Shown here piece after piece: positions 11,838 through 22,721 of a stretch of DNA of 64,000 nt. The translations under genes and the position numbers were made by a program. Source of the stretch: Aurifilum marmelostoma (Eukaryota > Ascomycota > Sordariomycetes > Diaporthales > Cryphonectriaceae); NCBI GenBank assembly GCA_027559495.1, contig JAMXSV010000024.1, positions 806,001 through 870,000 on the forward strand. The letters are read 5' to 3'. Position 1 is the stretch's first letter. Each line of letters opens with the position of its first letter. Under the pieces are notes generated by a model. The model saw nothing but the letters and a program-made list of their open reading frames with translations, had not been told where the DNA came from and did not search any database.

Positions 11838-13418
11838 ATGAGATACACATCGACCCTCCTCGCCCTCGCCGGCACGGCTGTCGCCCGTGAGATCAACTTC
11901 CAACAGCCTGCGCTGGCCAAGAGGGAGGTGCCCCAGGAGCACTCGCACCAGGCTATCGTCGCCACCACGCAGACGAACCTGCAGCTCAACAACCCGCTCG
12001 AGATCCAGGACGCCGTCTTCGCCCTGCTGGGCAACGCCGCTGCCGCTCAGGGCGCCCCCAACGTCGACAACCTCGACTGTCTGCAGCAGATCGTTGCCGA
12101 CCAGGCCTTCACCAACGCCAAGGCTGCCGGCGACGTCGATGGCCAGGCCAACGCCATCCTGTTCCGTGCCATCGAGCGCAATACGGGAGCCGTGGGCCTG
12201 GCCTCGGTCCTCTGCAACGAGACCGCCACCAACCCCGAGATCGCCGCCATCACCCAGCACCAGGACCCGGCCTCGAGCGCCGCCTCGGGCAACAAGCAGA
12301 TCGCTCTGGACGTCGCTAAGCAGCTGGCTTCCATCGGTGCCGATCCCACCCTGGCCATCCAGTCTGGCACCTTTGCGCCCGGCACCGTGAGTCCTTCTTT
12401 TCCTCGCATTCTACTCCCTTTTGTGTGTGTGTGTGTGTGTGTGTGGAGAGAGAGAGAGAGATGTACCATGCTGACTGAATGTGACCTAGATTGGTGACCC
12501 AACTGCTGCTGGTAACACCTGTGACGACGCCAATGACGCTGTGGGCTGCATCATCAGCCAGAACCTTTTGGTTCCGGACGTCACCGAGGCCGAGATTTCT
12601 GCTGCCGTTGCCGGTGTGAGCGCCCAAGCCACCACCTCCAGCTCCTGCACCTCTGCCTCCTCCGCCGCTGCTGATGCCGCCGCCGCCGATGCCGCCGTCA
12701 CCGCCTCTGCTGCTGTTGCCTCTTCTGCCGCCACCCCAGCCGCCTCCTCCTCGGCCTCCGGCGCCGCCACCGGCACCAACGTCCAGACCTTCACTGGTAC
12801 CCTCGGCGGCGCTGCTCCTGCCGTCGAGAGCTCCACCGGCACCAGGCCCTTCTCCGTCAACGGTGACACCTTCGTGGGTGAGGGTGCCGCCCTGCAGAGG
12901 AGCTGCTCGATCCAGCACAACGCCTGTGCCGATGCTGCCAACTCCGGTGCAGGCACCTTCACTGTCGCCGACTGTGAGACCCAGGGTACGTTCTATCCTT
13001 TTTCGTAGTTTCCAAATATGTAAAAATGTGAGCATGAAACGCTAACGACGACAAAACAACAGAGAGCCAGTGCAACGCCGCCGCTGCTTCCGCCAAGAGG
13101 ATGACCCGCAGGCAGTCCAAGCACCGCCGTGCCGCGCTCGACTTTGGCTCCTGCAGCAACCCGGCCATCTCGTTTGGTCCCCAGAGCGACCGCAGTGACG
13201 ACGACGCCTTCGCGCCCGCCGATTCGACCGACTTCAACCACGGCTCTGCCCTGGCCATTGGGGTCATCTCTGATTTCATCTGCCAGCAGCTCGGCAGCTC
13301 CTGCAAGGCGTCCGATGCCGCGGTGTCGGCATGCACATCGGCCTCGTCTGCTGCTTCTGCCGAGACGGGCCAGGCGGCTGCGGATGCTTTCAACTCTGCA
13401 CTGGGTGTCACCGCTTAA
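11838..13418 (+). CDS. conserved secreted fungal protein with Ala/Ser-rich middle (cell-surface type)
   Basis: Three exons (11838-12386, 12490-12985, 13063-13418) give 466 residues. A signal peptide (MRYTSTLLALAGTAVA) is followed by a conserved domain with the motifs DAVFALLG, AFTNAKAAGDVDG, ERNTGAVGLASV and NPEIAAITQHQDP. I recall this pattern from a widespread Pezizomycotina family sometimes misnamed 'ribosomal protein S17'. Then come a Cys-containing segment, a roughly 55-residue Ala/Ser-rich stretch, a second domain with paired cysteines, and a basic run (AKRMTRRQSKHRR) that offers Kex2-type processing sites before the C-terminal Cys-containing piece. No GPI-like or transmembrane tail is seen. 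Intron 1 contains a (GT)n(GA)n microsatellite. The biochemical function is unknown; wall or surface location is inferred from the signal peptide and composition. Confidence 0.9.
12423..12461 (+). repeat. (GT)11-(GA)8 compound microsatellite in intron 1
   Basis: Eleven GT units (12423-12444) run directly into about eight GA units (12446-12461). Both lie inside the first intron of the secreted protein gene, so length changes would not alter the protein. Confidence 0.95.
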
Positions 13419-14109
13419 GTAGTGGGTGCTCTTAATTTGTCTTCTTGGATGAGGAGGTGGAGGATAATTGGGTCGAGCTATGACTCTTATTACGTGTTTA
13501 TGATTTGGGGCGATGTGTTGTAACTGTGGTGTGGAATAGTTGGTTTCTTTCTTCTAACATTGGGGAATATCATCATAGCAGCCTGGTGTAAAATGAGCCG
13601 ATATCAGCACGGCGAATCAGGAGAATACAGTACAGAGATACACAGACATACAAAGTCGTTTCTCTATCCATCCGGTGGACCTTGATATTCTGTGATCATC
13701 CATGACTTTGGTGATGGGAGTAGAGGTGTACTGGTCCGACCTCTTCTCCGTCAACCAGAAGAAGCATTGCTCATTTCGTTACCAGCTACTTCTATAGCAT
13801 GTAATATCGCTCTCTCCTTGGGCCTATCAACCATCTTGTAGCCCAAATTTAAGTGCTTTCGGTCAGTGCTTGTTGGAATGGAAACAAGAAATAGATATCA
13901 TGGTATGTTCCCATGCTGCTGATCTGCAATGTCCCCTATTGTAGTGTGTTGCAATGGATGCCGTGCTGATGACATCACACATGCCCTTCGTTCCTTCCCC
14001 TCTATAACAAAGTTGCAATTTCACATACTCCCCTTAACTTATTTCTTTCCACTTTTTCTATTTCCCACTCAACTGAACGCATCGCAGGACTAGCCTTCGA
14101 ACAACGAAC
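13419..14109. other. spacer between secreted protein and PEBP genes
   Basis: 3' UTR of the upstream gene and promoter of the PEBP gene. Apart from a TATA-like word at 14001 nothing further was recognised. Confidence 0.6.
14001..14010 (+). promoter_or_regulatory. candidate TATA box of the PEBP gene
   Basis: TCTATAACAA lies about 105 bases before the ATG, preceded by a C/T-rich stretch. This is inference from sequence and spacing. Confidence 0.35.
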
Positions 14110-15113
14110 ATGGTATCAGCCAGATTCCTTCTAGGGCTACCTGCTGTCTTAGCAGTAGCGGGCTCAGTGAGGGACCATGGACAGCAGCAGCAACAGGTCG
14201 TGCTTGACACCAGCCAGCATGAATCTATCAAAGATGTATACCAAGTCAAGAAAGAGTGGGTAATCTTCATATATATCTATACGTGTGTAATGGTGCTGAA
14301 CTGGCCTCACTTCAAGATTGAAGCAAGCCGAGATCATTCCCACAGGTCAGCCAAAACAACCTCTCCCGGTAGCAAGCATTTCGGTCACCTACTACGAATA
14401 CTAATAACTTCCTCCTCATCGTTCAAGTCATCGATGACTTCCTGCCCTCCCTCCTTGTGGAGGCAGAGTGGTCCTCGAAGACCTACACCGAGCTCGGAAA
14501 CACCATCAAGCCCAAGAAGCTCCAGGACCCTCCAACCATCACCCTCACCAGCCCGCCTTCCTCGTCAACCTGCATCTCCGCCACCAACATGACCTACATC
14601 CTCGCCCTAACTGACCCAGACGCCCCCTCCCGCGACGACCCAAAGTGGTCTGAGTTCTGCCATTGGATCGCCACCGGTCTCGCCGTGTCTTCTTCTTCCA
14701 CCAGCCACAGCGAGGTCGTCGACGACACCACCACCTCTTCCTCCTGCCCACCAATTACCCTGAGCGGGCCCCATCTTGAGGACGTCATTTCATACAAGCC
14801 GCCCGGTCCACCAGAAAAGACTGGCAAGCACCGCTACGTGTTTTTCGTCTTTGCCCCGGCCAATGGGACCTCGGAGCCTTTGAACCTGAGCAAGCCCGAC
14901 GATCGGCAGCATTGGGGATTTGAGTTTGAGGGAGAGAGGGTTGGAGTGAGGCGGTGGGCGCAGGAGAATGAATTGGTTCCCGTTGGTGAGCATTGCCATT
15001 TCTATTCCTTGTATTTCCCCCTCTTCCCTCCTTGAGGCCATGCTGTTATCATGTGTGCTGATGGCTGTTCGAAAGCTGCCAATTTTATCTACGCGCAGAA
15101 CAAGAAGCAATGA
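14110..15113 (+). CDS. secreted PEBP-family protein (phosphatidylethanolamine-binding / carboxypeptidase Y inhibitor-like)
   Basis: Four exons (14110-14255, 14317-14345, 14428-14985, 15076-15113) give 256 residues. The 29-base second exon is required for the frame to run KKELKQAEIIPTVIDDF. The PEBP ligand-pocket signatures are present: DPDAPSRDDPKWSEFCHWI, then GKHRYVFFVFAP, and the closing VAANFIYAQN. A hydrophobic N-terminus (LLGLPAVLAVAGSV) suggests secretion, unlike cytosolic yeast TFS1. A Ser/Thr-rich insert of about 20 residues follows the CHWI motif. Family members bind lipids or inhibit serine carboxypeptidases and kinases; which applies here is unknown. Four in-register splice joins and a canonical C-terminus make the model strong. 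Confidence 0.92.
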
Positions 15114-15973
15114 GTTTGGCACCACATTCAACAACATCAACATCTGAGAATGGCATGAGTTGCGCCTGGCAACAGCTGGGGGCCCAAAGCTCGCCCTTGG
15201 GCAGAGTGAAGAAGTATTTGACCGAGGGATGTAACTTCTTATTCAAAGGGACCTCGTGGGCGCTCTCCTACTCCAAGGCGAATGCGGTCCTCACTGGTCC
15301 TCACTGGTCTCCATAGGAGCCAATACATACGAAGCACGTTTTCTTCTATTGGTAGCGGAGATGGTGATTTTCTAATTCTCGCACGATTCGGATGCCTCCT
15401 TCCCTATCCCTAGTTGCGGCTCAAATATTCAAGAGGGCTCACATGAGTATGGGCACAGAATCACCTCGAGAGTGTGAGCCTAATCAGCCAGGCATTTGAA
15501 GCTTCCCTTCTCCCAGAATACTCTTCAAGGACAAGCTGTTCCTAGGCAGCCTTTCTTATTCGTCATTTCGAAAGTGGCATTTTGTTTGGAAGAGTTGTTC
15601 ATCTGAAGCAATCTTCCTTCCCAGATGAGTTCACCGACGAGCCTGTCTCGTCTCTCGATGCTGAACCAGCTTGATGGCCTCGTTGACTCGTGTTGGTGGT
15701 CTAATTATGTGTGACTCTTTCGAAACGTGTGGTGACGGGTCTCAATCCTGGATCGTCCGAAGCATCGTCATCATTGCCGACCTAGCATCCATGCCGTGCA
15801 CGGACTGTCACCTTGGTCATCCCGCCCTTGGCTGCGTTGGCATTCGACCCAAGCGGCTCTGAAGGGAGCTGCAATCCTCAAGTGTCACTCCCGGCTGTCT
15901 GTGGGCGTTGTATCGCTGGACTGGCCCAAGTTTCATCCTCTTTGCTCGTGGTTCGTGAAACGGTAGGATCTCA
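15114..15973. other. convergent intergenic region
   Basis: This lies between the 3' ends of the PEBP gene and the BioD-like gene. A short direct repeat (GGTCCTCACT twice, about 15290-15308) is present. No gene is supported. Confidence 0.6.
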
Positions 15974-17014
15974 TTAGATCTTGTGCTTGTGTTTCCCTGG
16001 TACAGCAAATGAGAAGTCCAGGTCTCGGGCCCACACAGATTCTGCTCCCGGTGTCTTTGGACCGTCAGAAGCAGTATCCGGAGACTCCCCGCCAGAGGAG
16101 GCCTTGGAGGTTTCAAGCTCCTGCATGACACGTTTGTTGTGACGAGTGTACAGATCGCGCAAGAGGTCCTTGACAGCATTCGATCGCGCCACGCCGCTCC
16201 AGTAATCGCGCATTATGTTGCGATTCTTGCGAACTTCCGGGTGGCGCTTCGGAATCTCTCGGAGAGGCAGGCAGTGGACTTTTTGCTGTCTGAAATGCTC
16301 CACGGCCCGCTGGTGGTCGTCCGTGGTACCATCCTTGAAGACTACCACGGCCTGGACGTCGTACTCGCGGCGGCGCAGGTCCTCGTAGGCCTTGATCGTC
16401 TTGTCTACGCCGTCTCCGCTGCTGGAGCCGACGAGGATGGCAGGGAGGTCCAAGGGCCGGTAGACGTCTGTCTGGAGGTTTCCGGAAGGCAGGCGGGACC
16501 CTTGGTCTTCAAGGGTCTCTAGGAATAGCCAACCGCCTGGAGGGTCCAGATCGGCATGTCCGGCGACATATTGTCGGATGCCATCTAGCAGATGACTATC
16601 TGAGAGATCGACCTGTGGAGTGACTCTTAGTACCACTAAACTATGAAGAGAGAGGAGAGAAGGAGGGAGGGGGGGGGGACAGGTTTAGCCAGTGCTTACC
16701 TTCTGCGGAAAAGTATCATCGGATAGCTTCGGTTGATGAAAGAGGGTTCTGCTCTTGAACCAGGTAGGCAGAGTCTTCCCCTTGAGCAGCCCAAAGAAGG
16801 CACGCAACACGACCTCGTTATCAGATGTCTTCTCTTCGCCAACGGTCAGGGGCTTCAGGAAGCCGACGTGGTCGCGGGCCCCCTTGGCACGCCTCGATCG
16901 CGCAGCAGCCCAGCACATGATGGTCGAGAAGACTGTCTTGCCCGCGCCCTGGTGCGTGCCCCAGACCTGGTACACGCGCAGGGCGGGGTGGAAGATGCCG
17001 TTTGGGGGCTGCAT
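15974..17014 (-). CDS. stand-alone dethiobiotin synthetase (BioD)-like protein
   Basis: Two exons (16700-17014, 15974-16612, intron 87 bases) give 317 residues. The start (ALRVYQVWGTHQGAGKTVFS) and the segments VGFLKPL, GGWLFLETL, DVYRPLDLPAILVGSSSGDG and YDVQAVVVFKD follow the BioD half of fungal bifunctional BioDA. That enzyme closes the ureido ring of dethiobiotin, while its second half is DAPA aminotransferase. The aminotransferase half is absent, and the protein instead ends in a charged 60-residue tail. The nucleotide loop keeps GKT (residues 25-27), but the usual acidic pair of the BioD loop (TDTEV or TDTDV) is replaced by THQGA. It may be a diverged or inactive paralogue; activity cannot be judged. 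It is transcribed divergently from the RING gene. Confidence 0.85.
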
Positions 17015-17968
17015 GGCTGGCCAGGGACACTAAGTCTGGCGAGACGGATCGCTGCAGCTCAGATGGCAGGAAGGCGAAGCGGGTGTGGATGGAATACTCT
17101 CCGTTGAAATCTCATGTTCAGGCTTTCAAGTCGAGCCCTTGCGTCTGAGATTTTTAGAGGGTTGTGATGTTAGGGTTAGGGTATAACCCTGTCATATTGT
17201 TACTGTAGGTACGGCCCGTCTGCTCGCCCTGTATAAGACTGCTGGAGCGAACGACCACAAAGTACTTGGGTAGTAAGTAGCCATCGAAAGGCAAGAAAGA
17301 AAGGTGTAATGATTTGGGATGTGAATATACTTGTTAGATCATTTTCACCAATCTATTCTAACCAATGAGTACACCTTCCTCTCCCTCTCTGTCCACTTTT
17401 TTCTTTTCTATTTTTCCGCCTTCTTCTTCTCCCTCTAATTACATACAAGTCCATGGTACCTATTATCTAAGCACCCTCTGAAACATACGATTCATGGTGG
17501 CTTGCAGAGCCCAGATCCTATGAGGACACTACATGGATGTATGAATTCAATGATGTGGGAATCCCCAACCTGGATTTTGTTGTAATTAGTACCTATACCT
17601 GGTTAGAGAAGCGGGTAGCTTTTGTTCACAAATCACTTTCTGCACATCCATCAGGGCCTTTATTCCTTCTTTGTCAATGTGCAAAATAGACTTTTGTCTT
17701 GTACACAACATAGCATTGTGAGAAACAATGCAATCGTTTCGGCAATCTGGGCTCACCGGATGTTACACAGTCTCGTCTGTTATATAAACTTAGCCAATTC
17801 ACATGCATGAATTGATCGATCCAAAAGGGGGATCTTCAGCAAGTTACTTCTCGGTATTATACAAAACGGTCTTCTATCCGCTCCATCAATTTTCAAGACG
17901 GTTCACTACCCGACTTGCACCCCGAAAGATAGAGGATCTTGCTCATACCTGTCACACTCGCTGCTAAC
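17015..17968. other. divergent promoter region between BioD-like and RING genes
   Basis: About 950 bases hold the promoters of two divergent genes. It includes a telomere-like TTAGGGTTAGGG at 17170-17181 and a TC-rich block around 17380-17440. A 62-codon plus frame (17622-17810) has no supporting feature. Confidence 0.55.
17170..17190 (+). repeat. telomere-like TTAGGG x2 with adjacent inverted TAACCCT
   Basis: Two perfect TTAGGG units are followed three bases later by TAACCCT on the same strand, making a small inverted arrangement. Words of this type also occur in promoters of fungal growth genes, so a regulatory telobox is as likely as a telomeric relic. Confidence 0.6.
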
Positions 17969-18583
17969 ATGGCTCACAACGTCAAGCTGGACTTGGCTGA
18001 GGCTCTCTTCAAGAGCACCCTCTGCTCCAATTTCCTTCCTTATCCCCAAATTACCCTCTACACTGACCAAAAAGCCAGTCTCGGGCTGTGCGGGATCTGC
18101 GAGGCCAACCACCTCGAGCTCCATCACGAGCAAGACGACAGCATCTCAGAAGCAGCACAGCTGACTATTATTCCCTGTGGCCACGTAGCCTGCAAGAAAT
18201 GCATGGATAAGTGTCTCGAGCATAAACCCCAGTGTCCTTTCTGCCGGCTTCCGCTCACCTATGAGCTCTGCCCGCATCCGTTGAAGGGCCGGGTGATCAC
18301 CAGAGAGAACCTTCTCTCGCTTCCGGATACTATTCCTATGGGCGGCCTGATTCCTGACCAGTGTGCTAAGTGCTGTGTAGCGTCGAACAAGGTCGCCAGC
18401 GAGACTATACTGACCAGTCTGAGTGAGAGCTTCCAGCTTCTGCAGGCTCAGTATGGGCAGGCGGCTGATGAGCGCCAGAAGGCCGCCATCAAGTATCGGC
18501 TTGTAACTCTGCAGCAGCAGTTCAAAATTGTTGCGAATAAATTGTCCACAGAGGCCACTGCTGCGTTTACCTCTCAGTGGTAA
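17969..18583 (+). CDS. small RING-finger protein (putative ubiquitin ligase)
   Basis: A single exon gives 204 residues. The first ATG with good context (AACATGGCT) is at 17969. A C3HC4 RING is formed by Cys41, Cys44, Cys70, His72, Cys75, Cys78, Cys89 and Cys92, with a long 25-residue first loop. The core reads IIPCGHVACKKCMDKC then CPFCRLPL. The C-terminal third is predicted helical and Gln/Ala-rich (LLQAQYGQAADERQKAAIKYRL), possibly a coiled coil. No transmembrane segment or signal peptide is seen. RING proteins of this form usually recruit E2 enzymes for ubiquitin transfer, but partner and substrate are unknown. The stop codon overlaps a TGGTAAGTAA donor-like word, so a further 3' exon is conceivable. 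Confidence 0.85.
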   Translation: MAHNVKLDLAEALFKSTLCSNFLPYPQITLYTDQKASLGLCGICEANHLELHHEQDDSISEAAQLTIIPCGHVACKKCMDKCLEHKPQCPFCRLPLTYELCPHPLKGRVITRENLLSLPDTIPMGGLIPDQCAKCCVASNKVASETILTSLSESFQLLQAQYGQAADERQKAAIKYRLVTLQQQFKIVANKLSTEATAAFTSQW

Positions 18584-19173
18584 GTAACCTTGTTGGCCTT
18601 ATACTTAACCATAAAACTAGATAATTAGTGTAAGTGATGTAATAGTAAAAAGGTCATTATTATATAAAATATGAAAATTACGTCTGCATAATATAAAGCA
18701 TGCATGGAAACTGATGTGCTATGCACTCTTTCGGAGAGAAATGCTCGTCATGGCAAAACTCACAAACTTATCGGTACCATGTCTTCTTCTGTGCTCGGTA
18801 CTTCAACCAATTCTTTGTTCTTGTTCCAAATTCCCATGCTATTTTCAAGGCCAAACTCCTTGTGATTGACTCAAAAGAAAGTCGACTTTCAAAGGGCCGG
18901 ATCTCGCCGCCCTGGCAAAAGTACGGCTGCGCTGCTCTAGAAGAATCCATTGTCACTTTTTTGTGGGTGAGGGGGTTTTAAGCAATGCCCTCAGCTCTAG
19001 GCAGATCGAGCTCTTTGTTCGTCACGACCTGATGCCCTTTTTTTTCCCTTTCCTCAAGATCGCGACAGCTCACAACTTCAGAATTTGCATTGAACACATC
19101 CACGTATACAGAGTATTCAGAACTTGTCAATACATTCGATTCGTGCTGCTAAAGGGGAAAATTTACGGCCAAC
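18584..19173. other. AT-rich spacer upstream of the OTU-like gene
   Basis: The first 130 bases are strongly AT-rich. Nothing else recognisable is present; the promoter of the next gene is presumed here. Confidence 0.55.
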
Positions 19174-22100
19174 ATGAGGCGTAGGGACGCAGGGATGGAT
19201 AGAGAGACCCGGGAGGCCCACCAGTTGATCGAGACATATATTTTGCAGTCCCCGCATGAGGAATTTCACAAGCTGTACGTCCAAACTCCTCGTTTAATTC
19301 TCCTTTCCTCACCCGCCAACCCTTCCTATGCTGAGTATATCGATATATAAACAGAGGATATCAAACTTTTGACTACGCCAATAATGTCAGCTACTACTGG
19401 GATCTCAGCCAGACAGGGCAGTATCTCAAGGTTTGGAACACGATGCGCTCCGAACACAACTTTGTCCACGAAGTGACCAGACTGGTACGAATTCTCGACA
19501 CAAAAGCCCAGGACCCCGACATCGATGAAGGGTCTCGGGCCTGCGTGCGTGGTCTGACCCACGTATGCGAGAGACTCCTGCGCCGGGCCACCGCGCTCCA
19601 TCTCGAGGCGCAGGAGCAGGCACTCCAGGCCGGAAACGGCATGGAGCCGCGCCAGGACCTGGCCGACGAGGAGAAGGAGTGGGCAGACGAGGCGCCTCCT
19701 TCATGGACTTTCCTGCGCGCATATCATCTCATCCAGGCCAATGTGTTTAGGACGGGCCGTCCTTCGCGGCCGTCTCTGTTGCCTTGGGAGAAGCGGGCGG
19801 AGCTTCCTGCTGGCGAGGAAGACCTGGAACGTCCGACTACTCAGGATACAGGCACACCGCAAGCTCCTCTTGAGAGTACGCCTCAGGCTCCGGTTACTCA
19901 GGGAAGAGGCACGTCGCAAAATCCTCCCGAGAGTACGCCCCAGGCACCAAATTCTCAGCCAAACACTCTCGTCGATGCCCCTGAGGGAAGCACCCCCCCT
20001 TGCCTCCTCTCCAAAGGTTGTGCAGGCACCTGAAAATGAAAGCACACTACGCCAGGACGGCTCAGTTGAGCCATGTGAGTGACACATTCTTATTAGGAAC
20101 TCTAGTAGTACTCTAGACCAACTCACATGGTTGGAAGCTAACCACGGTATGTTTATAGCCGCAGGGGATACGCCGAGCCCCAATATTCTGGGTATATATG
20201 TCTCGGAGGATGCTGCAGAGGCACATAATTTGAGTAAAAATGATCCTGCGCAGGCACCAGCACCAAAGGCGACGTGGAAGGTAGGCAGCGGGGCACAGGA
20301 CCTACAGCAGAACAGAACGGAAGCTTCTACTACTCCCCCTTCCGTGACAGAGGATCTTCTCGACATCACCTCATCGGGTGCCAATCGCCCTGCAGAAGGA
20401 TCAGTGCGATACCCAGACCTACCAGCGTTGGAGGACGAAGAGCAACCAGCATTATATCCAGACCTACCAGCAGTCCCAAAGCCAAGCACCAAACATGCGC
20501 ACAAGAGCACCTCAGCTCCTCCAAGAAGCCATCTACAACAACCACAGGGCATCACAGAAGCCCTGGCGTCAAGGTCCACGATTCTACCTCGGACCAAGAT
20601 CGACGAGCGCATCACGGCACTTGGGCCGGCTCCGGCAATCCGGGCTTCCGCTTTGAAAGTACAAGGCGAGAAGCCTCGCAAGCCAGCCAAGGCGGTCAGG
20701 TGGTCCCCGGAAAATATTGCCAACAGAAAACGCCTAGAGAGGGCAGGTCTTTTACCAGCAAAGGGACTGGGACCCTCAACAGGGAAGACACACCCTGAGA
20801 GCTACACCAACCCGTATCCTGCCCTACCTGACCCCTCACAATTTGACGATGAAATGATTGACGGCGATGCTTGGTCAGGATTACTTTTGCAATATGGATG
20901 GCTGCAGAGTTTCAAGAGATCTCAGATGGCTCACTGGAGAGCAGTCGCGAAAGAGACAACGGGAAAGGAGAAACACCTCAACCTCGAAGGAAATCACAAT
21001 ACAGCACTAAAGGCGGGTCTCTTTAATCAGTGGAAGAAACGTGTCCTAGGAAAGAGACATGACAACAGGATCGGCATCAAGATGCACATCGGCGAGGCAA
21101 GCATCAACATGAACCGCAGTGTATCACGAGATGCAAGAAGACGTCAGGCTACCAAGTCCCAAGCGAAACAAGTTTGGCCCCTCAAACATCCACCAAATAA
21201 GAGAATCGAACAACCAGGCCCGATGAACGACCTCTCTTGCATCGTCTCCATCACGCCACGGACGCAGCTCACCTATGACAGCTTCATGTTCAACATGAGC
21301 CAGGCGAGCGCATACGAGGACCTCGCAAGGCGCATCAACAAACCGCCCAGCCCAGCCGAGCTGGCATGGTTCGACAACCTCGTGCGCCGGCTGGAGAAAT
21401 ACATCGAGGCCTGCATGCTGCGCCGCGACTCGTACCTCTGCGCGCTCAGGGAGATGCCGCCCGCCATGCTCGTGGCGTGCCTGCGCTTCCACGAGGCAGA
21501 CCTCGAGGTCCTCGCCGCAGACGCCCAACGAAAGACAACGAAAAAGCCAACAGGGATCACCACCGAGGAGAAAAGCCAGGAGCGCATGTGGCGCAGACAA
21601 TTTGAGGAGGACTTTCCCTATGGCCCACAGATCCTCCTGACCCCAGGCACAGGGCTGCGGTGTGCGTGGTATGCGCTCCAGCTGAGCATACGACATCAGT
21701 TCCCCAAGGTGCCGGTGCCGACGCTGCACGAGCTGCAAAACATCTTCAACCACCTGGCAGCCAACACACACCCAGACCTGCAGATGACCAACACCAACAC
21801 CTTCAGGATCGACCAGGCCGTCAGGGTCGGCGTGACCTGGCTCGAGCGACACAACGTCGCGGCCTGCGTCGGTGTGGCTTACAAGAATCACGACCAGCTG
21901 TTTTACGCGCAGATCCCCGTGCAGGACTTTGTTCCCGGAGTCCACAAGGTGCTCTGGATCCACAATGACAACGTGTCCACGGGCGACTGGGGCGGTGCAC
22001 ACTTCTCGGGGCTGCGAGGCGCCACCATGAAAGAGTCAGAGCAGCGCCTGGCGCCCGTGACGTGGGCCCTCGGGCGGGCGGAGGAGCCTATGACTGTGTC

Positions 22101-22374
22101 TGGGTGGAGGAAGCTGGCTCGGACACTGGCGGCGCTCAACAAGGAGAAGACCAGCTGGGGAGACGAGGTGAGGAAGTATGGGTATCCATACTACGCGAAG
22201 TGGGCGAGCAGGCAGGTACATGTGCTGCCTGAGAGACCACCCGTTGGCGTGACGGGTATGAGATATGTCCTGCCTGGAAGTGGACTCGCCAGGAAGGTTG
22301 CAAAGTGGAGGGCATCTCTAGAGGCGTACAAGAAGAAGTATATGATAGGAGGGCTACCAGCTGCCGGACATTGA
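19174..22374 (+). CDS. large orphan protein with C-terminal OTU-like cysteine-peptidase signature; frame broken at a C7 run
   Basis: Exons are 19174-19274, 19355-20074 and 20159-22374. They join in phase only if one base is dropped in the C7 run at 19993-19999, giving about 1011 residues. The N-terminal 150 residues are helical and unrecognised. A linker follows with repeated ESTPQAP and YPDLPA words. A basic middle part precedes the C-terminal domain. That domain has a candidate nucleophile Cys (codon 21661) in GTGLRCAWYAL, the conserved TNTFRIDQ motif, WIHNDN, and a candidate catalytic His (codon 22000) in AHFSGLRG. This order resembles OTU-like proteins common in Pezizomycotina. Peptidase or deubiquitinase activity is an inference. 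A 58-base intron (19933-19990) is an alternative to the frameshift, but its acceptor is poor. Confidence 0.75.
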
Positions 22375-22721
22375 TGGGTGAGTATGCCAAGGCAAGGATG
22401 AATGGGTGGTGGATGGAGAGATGAATCTTGTTCTGTATTCAGCGCATTGGAAGAGAGGTTTCTGTTAGTCGCATTGGTCCAAATTAAGAGGGACATCAAG
22501 TGAATCATCTAGTAAATCGAAGCTGTGCAACATGAGAATTAGTAAAGTGAGGACATGTTCACATCATGAAGACAAAGAAAGGACACACCATCAATGCATG
22601 GGCAGTGAACGTCTGGTCCAGTACGCGCTGGTCATCTGCACGATATGATTCCGCGCCAGCTAACAAGGTATTATGTATGCCATCTCTGCTCCTAGTATAA
22701 CAACGTTGTCAACTCAAAAAA
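22375..22721. other. short convergent spacer
   Basis: Shared 3' region of the OTU-like gene and PPG1. No gene or structure was recognised. Confidence 0.6.

Noticed and set aside
17170..17190. Interstitial telomere or subtelomeric junction
   Set aside because: Only two TTAGGG units in an ordinary intergenic region between intact genes.
20274..20798. Alternative plus-strand frames over the OTU-like gene linker
   Set aside because: They overlap the phase-consistent main frame and show no motif; they are shadows of low-complexity coding sequence.
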